Shown here in pieces: positions 19,003-27,577 of a stretch of DNA of 64,000 bases. Position 1 is the first letter of the stretch, and each line of letters starts with the position of its first letter. This DNA comes from Rhizobiales bacterium 65-79 (GTDB lineage: Bacteria; Pseudomonadota; Alphaproteobacteria; Rhizobiales; Rhizobiaceae): NCBI GenBank assembly GCA_001896885.1, contig MKRJ01000014.1:337031-401030 (forward strand), given 5' to 3'. The notes under the pieces are model-generated. The model did not search any database and had not been told where the DNA came from. It saw nothing but the letters and a program-made list of their open reading frames with translations. The position numbers and the translations under genes are program-made.

Positions 19003-20043
19003 TCAGTTCTTCGCTTTTCCGAGATCCGCGACCGCCTTGTCGACAAACTGCGTGTCGACCACCTTCTTCAGGTCGATCGGCGTATCATAGTCGGTGCGGC
19101 CGTTTTCGCGGTGCACACGCTCGACATCGGCGAGGCCCTTGAGCGGAATCTCCATGTTCGGGTCGTAGACGGACGGCGTCGCCTTCTTGAGCGCTTGCTC
19201 CGTGGTCGCGGTATATTTCATGTAGGCGTCGATATTCTCCTTGGAGAGATAGTCGGCGCCCTGCATCATCCGCGCCGCTTCGGTCAGCGCCAGCACGAAG
19301 CGCTCGGCGACCTCCGGGCGCTCCTTGATGAATTTGCCCGAACCGACGAAGGCGACCGTCATCAGGCCCGGCGTAAGGTCGGTCGCCAACACCTTGGCGG
19401 AGCCGGATTCGACCGCCTGGTCGGAATAAGGCGTGCCGGCGATCGCAGCATCGACGGACCCGGACTGCAGCGCGGCCGGGATGTCGGGATTACCGATATT
19501 GACCAGTTCGACGTCGCGGATCGTCAGCTTGGCGCGCTCCAGCGCCTTGGCCGCGAGATATTCGCCGCCGCTGCCGGGACCACCGGCAACCGCCAGCTTC
19601 TTGCCCTTGAGATCGGCGATATCCTTCACCTTGTCGGCCGACTTGGTGGCGACCAGGAGAGCGGTGGGGCTGTCCTTCAGCGGCTCCAGCCCGCCCGGCG
19701 CGATGACGCGGATGTCGAGGCCGCGATTCCAGCTGTTCCACAGCGAGGTGACGATGGCGATACCGCCGACATCGACGCTGCCCTGGGTCAGGAACGCGAT
19801 CGCCTCGGTGCCGGACTTGACCTTCTCGAGGTCGACGTCGAGCCCGTATTTCTTGAAGATGCCCCTGCCCGCCGCGACATACATCGTGGCGAATTTCATG
19901 ATCGGCACATAGGCGACCCTGACCTTCTGCGGCGGGTCGAGTGGCGCGGGCGTTCCCGCGTCTGCCCCGGTCACGCCGGCGGCCAGGAAAAGCGTGCCGA
20001 CCAGCGCAGCCACCCAGCCTTTCAATTTTCCATCCCAAGCCAT
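19003..20043 (-). CDS. ABC transporter substrate-binding protein (NMT1/SsuA-like)
   Basis: Periplasmic receptor of the importer (346 aa). A signal peptide (WVAALVGTLFLAAGVTGADA) precedes the mature VRVAYVPIMKFATMYVAAGR. The family pattern continues with ALVIASLWNSWNR-like and LKGKKLAVAGGPGSGGEYLA segments. The ATG at 20043 is preferred because AGGGAG lies six A residues upstream. The NMT1/SsuA family binds sulfonates, nitrate, pyrimidine precursors or aromatic acids; the residues seen do not decide among these. It is followed by the ATPase and permease genes. Confidence 0.92.
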   Translation of the reverse strand: MAWDGKLKGWVAALVGTLFLAAGVTGADAGTPAPLDPPQKVRVAYVPIMKFATMYVAAGRGIFKKYGLDVDLEKVKSGTEAIAFLTQGSVDVGGIAIVTSLWNSWNRGLDIRVIAPGGLEPLKDSPTALLVATKSADKVKDIADLKGKKLAVAGGPGSGGEYLAAKALERAKLTIRDVELVNIGNPDIPAALQSGSVDAAIAGTPYSDQAVESGSAKVLATDLTPGLMTVAFVGSGKFIKERPEVAERFVLALTEAARMMQGADYLSKENIDAYMKYTATTEQALKKATPSVYDPNMEIPLKGLADVERVHRENGRTDYDTPIDLKKVVDTQFVDKAVADLGKAKN

Positions 20044-20192
20044 TTTTTTCTCCCTTGGCATTCCGTCGAAGGCGAAAGCCGCGACGGCTCCTTCCCGACG
20101 CCCTTCGGGCCGGACATCGCAAGCTCATTGTTGGGAAAGCGGCCTATCCCGTCAAACCGATCCGTGCAACCCAAATCGGCGGGATCGCGCGT

Positions 20193-21590
20193 TCAGGCAT
20201 CGCCCCAGACGAGCCGGTCCTGCCGGGCGCGCATTTCGGCGATCTTCGAGCCGGCCGGGGGATCGACGTTCGCTCGCGTGATCAGCTCGCCCTTGCGGAT
20301 CGGGGCGGTCACGGTGCCGCCCTGCAGCAGGCCGCAGGGAATGGCGCCGGCTGTGCGCGCCTCTTCGGCCTTCATGATCCAGGCGCGATAGGTGTGCTCG
20401 CCGATCAGGCCGAGTTTCTCTCCGGGCAGCAGGTCCTTCTTGGCGACGGCGCAGACATCGGCGACGGGCTTCGCCAGCGGCACCATGTCGGCCTTGCCGT
20501 GAAGGACGACGCGCGCGCAGGTCAGCGGCACTTCGAGCGACGTCAGATGGTAAGGCCGGTGGAAGGTGAAATACGGCCCCTTTCCGAGTTTCAGGTCCTC
20601 CATGCGCTCGGACAGGCGCGGATGGGACATGTCGGCGACGACGAAGATGCCCGGCGCCACGCCCTTGCCCACGGTATAGTCGACGCAGCCGGCGCGCGAC
20701 AGCACGCCGCCATCCTTCTCGGGTATCAAGGTGGTCGCGAGTTCTTCCAGCGAAGCGGCCGGGCCGTGCATGCCGGCGCAATCCGGCACCAGGCCGGTCG
20801 CGTTGGCGATCGCCGCCATCTCAACCATCGTCTTCGATCCGTCGACGAACTCGACCAGCATGCGGACATTCATGTTCCGCCGCTCGGCCTCCTCGGCATA
20901 GTCCTCCGGCACGGCATCGAAGCGCAGCGGATTGTTCTTGCCCTTGCCGGCGGAGACGATCGGATAGCCGAGCGCGGAGACGAACTCGATCAGTTCCATG
21001 CAGGAGGAGGGTTCGTCCCCGGCGCCGAGCGAATAGATGACGCCCAGCCGGTCCGCCTCGCTTTTCAGATAGGCGCCGATGGTGACGTCGGCCTCGACAT
21101 TCATCATGACGAGGTGCTTGCCGTGCTCCATGACGCGCAGGCCGACTTCCGCGCCGACGGCGGGAATGCCGGTTGCGTCGACCACGACGTCGATCAGGTC
21201 GCTGCCGATGACGAGATCGGCGTCGTGCGTCGCCGCGATCTTGCCGGCCTCCATGGCGCGGTCGAGGTCGGCGCCGTTCTCCACCTCGCACACATGGCCC
21301 TGCTCGCCATAGGCGATCTCGGCCGCGTGAAAGACGTTGCGCACCTTGTGGTCGGCCACCGCACCGACGGCCAGACCCTGCATGCGCGCCACCTGGGTCA
21401 CGATGTCGGTCCCCATCTCGCCGGCGCCGATCAGCCCGATGCGGATCGGTTTGCCGGCTTTGGCCCGTTCGGCGAGATCCCGCGCGAGCCCAACGAGTGC
21501 GACATTCGACAGGGAACCCTGAAAAGGACCGGCTACAGGCGCCGCGTCGACGATCTGCTCAGCCAGGGGTGAACGAAAGGATGGCGCCAT
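20193..21590 (-). CDS. NAD(P)-dependent dehydrogenase with C-terminal SAF domain (homoserine dehydrogenase-like)
   Basis: A 465-aa protein. Residues 48-200 form a Rossmann fold with G55-A-G57-E-M-G60 (IRIGLIGAGEMGTDIVTQVA) and VVVDATGIPAVGAEVG. The middle resembles homoserine/Gfo-Idh-type catalytic domains (YSLGAGDEPSSCMELIEFV). The end (DLLPGEKLG through KGELITRANVDPP) is a SAF module as in sialic-acid-synthase antifreeze-like and altronate-dehydratase proteins. It fits the family described as predicted homoserine dehydrogenase with SAF domain (COG4091-like); true substrates are mostly unknown. It is 3 bases after the MaoC gene and 149 before the ABC receptor. Confidence 0.82.
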   Translation of the reverse strand: MAPSFRSPLAEQIVDAAPVAGPFQGSLSNVALVGLARDLAERAKAGKPIRIGLIGAGEMGTDIVTQVARMQGLAVGAVADHKVRNVFHAAEIAYGEQGHVCEVENGADLDRAMEAGKIAATHDADLVIGSDLIDVVVDATGIPAVGAEVGLRVMEHGKHLVMMNVEADVTIGAYLKSEADRLGVIYSLGAGDEPSSCMELIEFVSALGYPIVSAGKGKNNPLRFDAVPEDYAEEAERRNMNVRMLVEFVDGSKTMVEMAAIANATGLVPDCAGMHGPAASLEELATTLIPEKDGGVLSRAGCVDYTVGKGVAPGIFVVADMSHPRLSERMEDLKLGKGPYFTFHRPYHLTSLEVPLTCARVVLHGKADMVPLAKPVADVCAVAKKDLLPGEKLGLIGEHTYRAWIMKAEEARTAGAIPCGLLQGGTVTAPIRKGELITRANVDPPAGSKIAEMRARQDRLVWGDA

Positions 21591-21593
21591 GGA

Positions 21594-22025
21594 TCAATCC
21601 GCCTTTACGATCACGCGCAAACGGCCCGTCTGGACCGCCTCGCCGTGCTGGTTGACGACCTCGAAGAGGAAAGTAGCAAGGTTTCTGTCCAATTTGGAGG
21701 TAGGACGCACTTCCTCGACCGTCACGCGCGCCTTTATGGTGTCGCCGATCCTGACCGGCCCGGCGAAATCCCAATTGAGGTTGACAAGCCCGATAACGCG
21801 CTCGCCGAGCATGCCTGTCTGCGTCAGCAGCCCGACCGCGACGGAGAGCGTGAGCGGCCCATGCGCGATGCGTTCGCCGAAAGGCGTCGTCCTGGCGAAG
21901 GCGTCATCCACATGTATGGGCGTGAAATCGCCGGCGAGCCCGGCGAAGAGCGTGATGTCGCCCTCGCCGATGGTTCGGCCCGCCGTGGTGATCGTCTCGC
22001 CGGCGACCAGCGCCTTCGCTGCCAC
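21594..22025 (-). CDS. MaoC-like hot-dog fold dehydratase
   Basis: A 143-aa single hot-dog protein of the R-specific enoyl-CoA hydratase class. The motif DFTPIHVDDAFARTTPFGER carries the expected Asp and His of the hydratase site, followed by IAHGPLTLSVAVGLLTQTGM. It lies between the PECR-like reductase (9 bases upstream) and the SAF-domain dehydrogenase (3 bases downstream), so it is almost certainly co-transcribed and should act on a related CoA or acid intermediate. The substrate is not identified. Confidence 0.9.
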   Translation of the reverse strand: MAAKALVAGETITTAGRTIGEGDITLFAGLAGDFTPIHVDDAFARTTPFGERIAHGPLTLSVAVGLLTQTGMLGERVIGLVNLNWDFAGPVRIGDTIKARVTVEEVRPTSKLDRNLATFLFEVVNQHGEAVQTGRLRVIVKAD

Positions 22026-22034
22026 GCTTTTCTC

Positions 22035-22913
22035 CTAAACCTTGAAATAGTCGGGCTTCGGGATCGCCCAGGTCTCGCCCCAGAGCTGGCTGCCGCCCGA
22101 CACGTTCAGGACCTCGCCGGTAACATAGGCCGAAGCGGGGCCGGCAAGATAGACGCAGGCCTCCGCGATTTCAAAAGCCGTGCCGACGCGCTTCATCGGG
22201 TTCGAATTGGGATAGTTCTCCAGCGTCTCCGCCGTATAGACCTTCCAGCCCGGCGTCTCGACGGCGCCAGGCGCAATGCAGTTCACCCTTATGCCGAGCG
22301 GCGCCCATTCGACCGCCACCGCCCGGGAAAGCCCGACGACGCCCGCCCGCGCCGCCACCGAGTGCGCCAGGCCGTAGACGCCGTGCGAGACAACCACGAC
22401 GATATTGACGATGCTGCCCTGCCGGCCGGCGTCGCGCCATTGCCGGGCGGCAGCCTGCATCATGTACCAGGTGCCGTTGAGGTTGGTGTTGACGACGGCG
22501 TTCCAGCCCTTCACCGAGAAGTCGATGGCCGCCTGCGGATACTGCCCGCCGGCGCTGTTGACGAGCATGTCGATGCCGCCTTCGTCGCCAAGCGCGTGAA
22601 AAAGCGCCTGCACCGCCTCCGGCTCGCGGATATCCAGCGCATGGAAGCCCGCATCGATCTCCTTCGCCCGCATGGCCTCGGCGGCTTCGGCGAGTTTCGC
22701 CCGGTCGCGACCGGTCAGCACGATGCGGGCGCCGAGCCGGCCCATCAGCCAGGCCGTGGCGCGGCCGAGACCGCCGGCTCCGCCCGAGATCAGCGCCGTT
22801 TTCCCGGCAAGACTGCCTTCAGCATAGACCGTCGGATGGCCGGCCAGCCTTTCGTCGTCGAGGCCGAAATCCGTGCCCGATGCCGCTCGCGCCGGCTCGC
22901 CGGTACCGCTCAT
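22035..22913 (-). CDS. SDR-family reductase, peroxisomal enoyl-CoA reductase (PECR)-like
   Basis: Rossmann-fold oxidoreductase (292 aa) with S43-G-G-A-G-G-L-G50 as the cofactor loop and LVNSAGG at 117-123. The usual catalytic YxxxK is absent: the aligned stretch is H184-S-V-A-A-R189-AGVVGL, as in human peroxisomal trans-2-enoyl-CoA reductase and related dienoyl-CoA reductases, which also have HSGAARAG there. This argues for a C=C reductase rather than an alcohol dehydrogenase, and agrees with the neighbouring MaoC hydratase. It is first gene of the minus-strand unit; a weak EcfG-like site lies at 23195-23219. Confidence 0.85.
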   Translation of the reverse strand: MSGTGEPARAASGTDFGLDDERLAGHPTVYAEGSLAGKTALISGGAGGLGRATAWLMGRLGARIVLTGRDRAKLAEAAEAMRAKEIDAGFHALDIREPEAVQALFHALGDEGGIDMLVNSAGGQYPQAAIDFSVKGWNAVVNTNLNGTWYMMQAAARQWRDAGRQGSIVNIVVVVSHGVYGLAHSVAARAGVVGLSRAVAVEWAPLGIRVNCIAPGAVETPGWKVYTAETLENYPNSNPMKRVGTAFEIAEACVYLAGPASAYVTGEVLNVSGGSQLWGETWAIPKPDYFKV

Positions 22914-23234
22914 CTTTCCATCCGAATGCGCTTTCCCCCGGCAGGCGGCTACCCGCGCGGAATCGATATCGGACGCTTATACCGGATGGGACGGGAAGTC
23001 TTCTACCGGATCATCCGAAGGAACGAAGCGCCGGCGTCGCGCGCCCGTGACGCCGCCGCGGTCTCGTCGCGGCGCCAGAGATTCCACCATTCCTCTTCCC
23101 GCGCGGCGGATCGGGAAGGATTTCAAATGGCATGGACCCTGTTCCGAATGGAATGGAGCGGACCGCCGCCGGCGCTGGACGGCTCTCGCCGCACAACCAT
23201 CCGGCGCGGCGGATGTTCCATCCTCCGTGACGAG
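22914..23234. other. Intergenic region upstream of the SDR-MaoC-SAF-ABC unit
   Basis: 321 bases between the antiporter's 3' end and the SDR start, without a credible gene. It must contain the leftward promoter of the catabolic unit. It also holds an imperfect TTCC-GAAT-GGAA inverted repeat at about 23142-23153 that could be a regulator site. Confidence 0.5.
23195..23219 (-). promoter_or_regulatory. Possible EcfG-type promoter for the SDR operon
   Basis: On the minus strand GGAAC (23219-23215), a 16-base spacer and GGTT (23198-23195). This is one base off the CGTT consensus and about 280 bases from the SDR start, so it is weak. Confidence 0.3.
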
Positions 23235-24500
23235 TCAGTGCCCGGATCCGGCCTCATTGCCCTGCCGTTTCCGGTCCACCCATTTCATCAGCGGCATCGA
23301 TGTGACGCCATGAAGAAGTACAGAGATCAATACGACTATCCCAGTGGTCGCCCAGAGATCGACGCCGCGGTCGAAACCGATCCGCCCGGTGGCGTAGGCG
23401 ACGTAATAAAAAGTCCCCATGCCGCGTATGCCGAAGAAGGCGATCAAGGCGCGCGCCCCGACCGGGAAGCGTGATCCGAGCAGGCTCAGCCATGCCGAGA
23501 CCGGTCGCACGACCAGCAGGACGGCGGCGGCCAACGCCACTTCCTTCCATCCGATGGAGCGAAACAGGCCTTCGGCGATGGCGTTGCCGAACCCGATGAG
23601 GATGAACACCATCAGAACACGCTCGGTCTGCTCGGTGAATCCAGCCATCACGGAGTGGAATTCGGCGTCCCGCTCGGAGGCGCGCAGCGTCGTTGCCATG
23701 ACGAAGACGGCGATAAACCCGTAGCCATGCGCCAGCTCGGTCAACCCATAGGTAATCAACATCATTCCGACGGCGACCAGCCCGTCGCCCGTCCTCGACA
23801 TCTTCAGTCGCGGCAGTTCGAAGGTGAGCCAGCCGAAAAGCCGCCCCGCCGCGAAGCCGACCAGGACCCCGCAACAGATTTTCCAGACAACGTCGACGAC
23901 GAGCCAATCCCTCCAGACGGACTGGAGGGGCTGTTCGGCCAGGAGGATCGCCAGCAGCACGAATGGGAAGGCCAGCCCGTCATTGAGGCCGGCTTCCGAG
24001 GTGAGGGCAAAGCGGGTCTCTCCGCCCTCCTCCTCGCCGGGCGGTCCGACCTGGACCTCGGCAGCCAGCACCGGATCGGTCGGAGCGAGGGCAGCGCCGA
24101 CGAGCAATGCGGTCGGCCAGGACACATCCATGATGAACCGGCAAAAAACGGCAATGCCGGCGATGGTGATCGGCATCGCAATTCCGAGCAGCCGCCAGGT
24201 CGCCCTCCACCCATGCAATGAAACCGGACGTCCCGTCCTAAGCCCGACACCCATCAAGGCGACAAGGACGACAAGTTCGACCAGATGCTCCAGCAGGTGA
24301 TCGTGGGCAAAAAGCGCCGACGCCGCCACCGACCAGGAATGCGGTATCGCGAAATAGCCGATGGCGACCGCGAGGATGGGCAGCGACAAGGGCAGCGACC
24401 GCAGGACCAGCGGCAGCCAGGCGGTGAGAAGGATGATCGCGCCGGTCGCGATCAGACCGACGCTTATCTGCAGCATCAGGCCCGTCATGCCGGACGACAC
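23235..24500 (-). CDS. Cation:proton antiporter, CPA1/NhaP family
   Basis: Inner-membrane antiporter (421 aa) with about 12 hydrophobic segments. It carries the CPA1 hallmarks APTDPVLAAEVQVG (A139-P-T-D-P143) and ALTSEAGLNDGLAFPF with the N173-D174 pair that forms the ion site. The C-terminus is short and basic, with no RCK or CNMP regulatory domain. It probably exchanges Na+ or K+ for protons; the exact ion is not readable. It is monocistronic, with a 343-base gap to tRNA-Asp upstream and a possible stress promoter at 24737-24762. Confidence 0.92.
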   Translation of the reverse strand: MSSGMTGLMLQISVGLIATGAIILLTAWLPLVLRSLPLSLPILAVAIGYFAIPHSWSVAASALFAHDHLLEHLVELVVLVALMGVGLRTGRPVSLHGWRATWRLLGIAMPITIAGIAVFCRFIMDVSWPTALLVGAALAPTDPVLAAEVQVGPPGEEEGGETRFALTSEAGLNDGLAFPFVLLAILLAEQPLQSVWRDWLVVDVVWKICCGVLVGFAAGRLFGWLTFELPRLKMSRTGDGLVAVGMMLITYGLTELAHGYGFIAVFVMATTLRASERDAEFHSVMAGFTEQTERVLMVFILIGFGNAIAEGLFRSIGWKEVALAAAVLLVVRPVSAWLSLLGSRFPVGARALIAFFGIRGMGTFYYVAYATGRIGFDRGVDLWATTGIVVLISVLLHGVTSMPLMKWVDRKRQGNEAGSGH

Positions 24501-24843
24501 GGCGTGGGAAAACCGCCCCCCCGAAGCAGGCCGGTCGCAAGCTTGATCTTACCTGCAGGAATGGCACCGCCAAGGGCGAAGATTCGCTGGGCCTGAAGGG
24601 CTGAACCTCGCCGGGATGCTGGTCGGATATTCGACATCGGGCCTTTTGTCCGGCATCCTTTTTGAGAGGTGGACGCTCCATACCCGGTCGGGCCGCCCTT
24701 GAGGGCGACCATGCGGGTTCGCGGAGGATGTCCATAAACCTCCATAAAATCCGATTGGTTCCGAGGAGACACGGGCACAACCCGGCGATGACCCCCTGCC
24801 GGGAGGCAAGTGGCCGCGTGCTTACGCAAGGAAAATTTGGGAA
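24501..24843. other. Intergenic region between antiporter and tRNA-Asp
   Basis: 343 bases with no credible gene. A plus-strand open frame running into the tRNA is an antisense-tRNA artefact. The region should hold the antiporter promoter and leader; one candidate is listed at 24737-24762. Confidence 0.55.
24737..24762 (-). promoter_or_regulatory. Possible EcfG-type promoter upstream of the antiporter
   Basis: On the minus strand GGAAC (24762-24758), a 17-base spacer and GGTT (24740-24737), pointing toward the antiporter start about 235 bases away. It fits the relaxed GGAAC-N18/19-TT form described for RpoE2 but not the full CGTT. Confidence 0.35.
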
Positions 24844-24920
24844 TGGCGCGAGTGACGGGGCTCGAACCCGCGACCTCCGGCGTGACAGGCCGGCACTCTA
24901 ACCGACTGAGCTACACCCGC
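24844..24920 (-). tRNA. tRNA-Asp(GTC)
   Basis: A 77-nt tRNA with encoded CCA (24846-24844). Acceptor stem GCGGGTG pairs with CACTCGC (one G-U), discriminator G. The anticodon arm is CCGGC-CTGTCAC-GCCGG with anticodon GTC, and the T arm GCGGG-TTCGAGC-CCCGT is intact. A good promoter lies 36 bases upstream. Confidence 0.97.
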
Positions 24921-24955
24921 GCTTCGACGCCGCCCGCCGGGCGCGTCGTGGCGGG

Positions 24956-24984
24956 TGATTAAGCGGTTACCCTATTGGTGTCAA
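24956..24984 (-). promoter_or_regulatory. Sigma-70-type promoter of tRNA-Asp
   Basis: On the minus strand a consensus -35 TTGACA (24984-24979), a 17-base spacer and TAATCA (24961-24956), ending 35 bases before the tRNA 5' end. The remaining sequence up to tRNA-Val (24985-25264) shows no gene. Confidence 0.55.
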
Positions 24985-25264
24985 GCGGCGCGGGCCGCCG
25001 CCGCGCCCGTTCCTCGAAAGGGCGCGGCGGCGGCCTCTCCCGCCGCATCATTTCGGGCGGATCCAGATCCGCCACGGTCCGGTTGCGCCGGAAGCATTTG
25101 TGCCCGACAAAGCTGCCTGCCGGCGCGCTCCAGAAGCTCGGAAAGGCCCGGTACGGCGGGCGCCGCGATCAGGCCGATGCCGACGCTGGGACGGAACCGT
25201 CGGCATGGCTCGATCCCTGACGCTCTTGCCGGCGCGCGGCGAAACCCTTAAACGGGCGCCGGAA

Positions 25265-25340
<76 letters not shown>

Positions 25341-25513
25341 ATCCGGACAGCCGGCCGAGCGCCGGTCTCCGAGACCTCCCATCGCCGCCGATCGCGCCTT
25401 GATCCGGCAAGGAGCGCCATTTGCGTAAGCGGCGGCCGGTGCTATAGGGGCGCGAACCCAGAGCATCCTGACGGGCGCCCGCCCGTCTTTCCAGCCTTCT
25501 TCCGGAGCCTTTC

Positions 25514-26725
25514 ATGAGCAAGATCAAAGTCGCCAACCCCGTCGTCGAACTCGACGGAGACGAGATGACCCGCATCATCTGGCAGGCGATCAAGGACAAG
25601 CTCATCCATCCCTATCTCGACGTCGATCTGAAATATTACGACCTCGGCGTCGAGCATCGCGACGCTACCGACGATCGCGTGACGATCGAGGCGGCCGAGG
25701 CGATCAAGAAATACGGCGTCGGCGTAAAATGCGCGACCATCACGCCGGACGAGGCCCGCGTCGAGGAATTCCATCTCAAGAAAATGTGGAAGTCGCCCAA
25801 CGGCACCATCCGCAACATCCTCGGCGGCGTCATCTTCCGAGAGCCGATCATTTGCAAGAACGTGCCCCGCCTCGTGCCCGGCTGGACGCAGCCGATCATC
25901 ATCGGCCGCCACGCCTTCGCCGACCAGTACCGCGCCACCGACTTCCGCTTTCCCGGCAAGGGCAAGCTGACGATCAAGTTCGTCGGCGAGGACGGCAAGG
26001 TGATCGAGCACGAGGTGTTCGACGCGCCTTCCTCGGGCGTCGCGATGGCGATGTACAACCTCGACGATTCGATCCGCGATTTCGCCCGCGCCTCCTTCAA
26101 TTACGGCCTGATGCGCGGCTATCCGGTCTATCTCTCGACCAAGAACACCATCCTCAAGGCCTATGACGGGCGCTTCAAGGATCTCTTCCAGGAAGTCTTC
26201 GACAAGGAATTCGCCCAAGCCTTCAAGGAAAAGAAGATCACCTACGAGCACCGCCTCATCGACGACATGGTGGCGTCGAGCCTGAAATGGTCGGGCGGCT
26301 ATGTCTGGGCCTGCAAGAACTACGATGGCGACGTGCAGTCGGACACCGTCGCCCAAGGCTACGGCTCGCTCGGCCTGATGACCTCCGTGCTGATGACGCC
26401 GGACGGCAAGACGGTCGAGGCCGAGGCGGCCCACGGCACCGTCACCCGGCACTACCGCCAGCATCAGAAGGGCCAGGAGACCTCGACCAACTCGATCGCC
26501 TCGATCTTCGCCTGGACGCGCGGGCTGGCGCATCGCGCCAAGCTCGACGGCAACGAGCAACTGAAGAAGTTCGCCGACACGCTGGAGAAAGTTTGCGTCG
26601 CCACCGTCGAGAGCGGCTTCATGACCAAGGACCTGGCGCTCCTGATCGGCCCGGACCAGCGCTGGCTCTCCACCACCGGCTTCCTCGACAAGGTCGACGA
26701 GAATCTCCAGAAGGCGATGGCCTAG
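25514..26725 (+). CDS. icd: NADP-dependent isocitrate dehydrogenase
   Basis: TCA-cycle enzyme converting isocitrate to 2-oxoglutarate and CO2 with NADP (403 aa). It belongs to the eukaryote-like homodimeric subfamily used by rhizobia, not the E. coli type. Motifs are [15 protein letters not shown] at the start, [19 protein letters not shown] (substrate Ser and Arg loop), [20 protein letters not shown] and the NADP-site [19 protein letters not shown] Shine-Dalgarno precedes the ATG. A candidate promoter TTGCGT-N16-TATAGG lies at 25421-25448. It is monocistronic. Confidence 0.97.
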   Translation: MSKIKVANPVVELDGDEMTRIIWQAIKDKLIHPYLDVDLKYYDLGVEHRDATDDRVTIEAAEAIKKYGVGVKCATITPDEARVEEFHLKKMWKSPNGTIRNILGGVIFREPIICKNVPRLVPGWTQPIIIGRHAFADQYRATDFRFPGKGKLTIKFVGEDGKVIEHEVFDAPSSGVAMAMYNLDDSIRDFARASFNYGLMRGYPVYLSTKNTILKAYDGRFKDLFQEVFDKEFAQAFKEKKITYEHRLIDDMVASSLKWSGGYVWACKNYDGDVQSDTVAQGYGSLGLMTSVLMTPDGKTVEAEAAHGTVTRHYRQHQKGQETSTNSIASIFAWTRGLAHRAKLDGNEQLKKFADTLEKVCVATVESGFMTKDLALLIGPDQRWLSTTGFLDKVDENLQKAMA

Positions 26726-26768
26726 ACGCCTCTGCTTTCCGAGATGCCCGACTCGGCGTAGTTTCCCT

Positions 26769-26789
26769 TCCGTAACGTCATGTTACGGA
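26769..26789. promoter_or_regulatory. Palindrome TCCGTAAC-GTCAT-GTTACGGA overlapping the aqpZ ribosome-binding site
   Basis: A perfect inverted repeat with 8-base arms (26769-26776 and 26782-26789) and a 5-base centre. The right arm runs into the Shine-Dalgarno GGAGGG (26787-26792), with the aqpZ ATG at 26797. It could be a protein operator (the spacing suits a dimeric regulator) or an RNA hairpin controlling translation. Confidence 0.5.
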
Positions 26790-26796
26790 GGGAATC

Positions 26797-27513
26797 ATGC
26801 AGAAGAAGCTCGCCGCCGAATTTTTCGGCACCTTCTGGCTCGCGTTTTGCGGTTGCGGCAGCGCCGTCCTGGCTGCCGGTTTTCCTGAACTGGGAATCGG
26901 ATTCTACGGCGTCGCCCTGGCCTTCGGGCTTACCGTAGTTACCATGGCCTACGCTGTCGGGCACATTTCCGGCGGCCACTTCAATTGCGCGGTCTCGGTC
27001 GGCATGGTGGTCGGCGGCCGTATGCCGGCGTCCGACCTTGCCGGCTACATCATCGCGCAGGTGGTCGGCGCGATCGTGGCAGCCGCCGTGCTCTACGTGA
27101 TCGCGTCCGGCAAGGCCGGGTTCACGCCCGGCGTCTTTGCCTCGAACGGCTATGGCGACCTCTCGCCCGGCAAATATTCGCTGCTTGCCTGCCTCGTGAT
27201 GGAAGTGGTGATGACCGGGTTCTTCATCTTCATCATCCTGGCCACGACCAGCCCGAAAGCGCCGGCCGGCTTCGCACCGCTGGCGATCGGCCTCACCCTG
27301 ACCCTGATCCATCTGGTCTCGATCCCGGTGACCAACACGTCGGTCAACCCGGCGCGCTCGACCGGCGTGGCCCTCTTCGCGCAGACCGGCGCCCTCGGCC
27401 AGCTCTGGCTGTTCTGGGTGGCGCCCATCCTGGGCGCCATACTCGGCGCGATGGTCTGGAAATCGCTCTTCGAGGACCGCGAACAGCCGCTCGGGGCGGT
27501 CCCGGCGGAGTGA
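26797..27513 (+). CDS. aqpZ: Aquaporin Z with NCA in place of the first NPA motif
   Basis: Water channel of the MIP family (238 aa, six helices plus two half-helices). It follows E. coli AqpZ closely: [49 protein letters not shown]. The second NPA is intact and the aromatic/Arg selectivity residues (Phe, His, Thr, Arg) are all visible. The first motif is N63-C64-A65 instead of NPA, confirmed in the DNA (AAT TGC GCG). The function is probably still water transport, but pore properties may differ. A strong GGAGGG precedes the ATG, within a palindrome. Confidence 0.95.
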   Translation: MQKKLAAEFFGTFWLAFCGCGSAVLAAGFPELGIGFYGVALAFGLTVVTMAYAVGHISGGHFNCAVSVGMVVGGRMPASDLAGYIIAQVVGAIVAAAVLYVIASGKAGFTPGVFASNGYGDLSPGKYSLLACLVMEVVMTGFFIFIILATTSPKAPAGFAPLAIGLTLTLIHLVSIPVTNTSVNPARSTGVALFAQTGALGQLWLFWVAPILGAILGAMVWKSLFEDREQPLGAVPAE

Positions 27514-27532
27514 TCCTTCCGGGAAAAGCGAG

Positions 27533-27557
27533 CGGGAGGCGACCTTGTCGCCTCCCG
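27533..27557. terminator. Bidirectional hairpin between aqpZ and the M20 hydrolase
   Basis: A perfect 11-bp stem (CGGGAGGCGAC/GTCGCCTCCCG, 3-base loop) midway between two convergent genes. No long T run follows on either strand, so termination efficiency is uncertain. Confidence 0.6.
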
Positions 27558-27577
27558 TCACTTTCCGGCCTGCCGGA

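Noticed and set aside
24662..24901. Plus-strand ORF ending GARTRDLRRDRPAL
   Set aside because: A well-known artefact produced by translating the antisense strand of tRNA-Asp.
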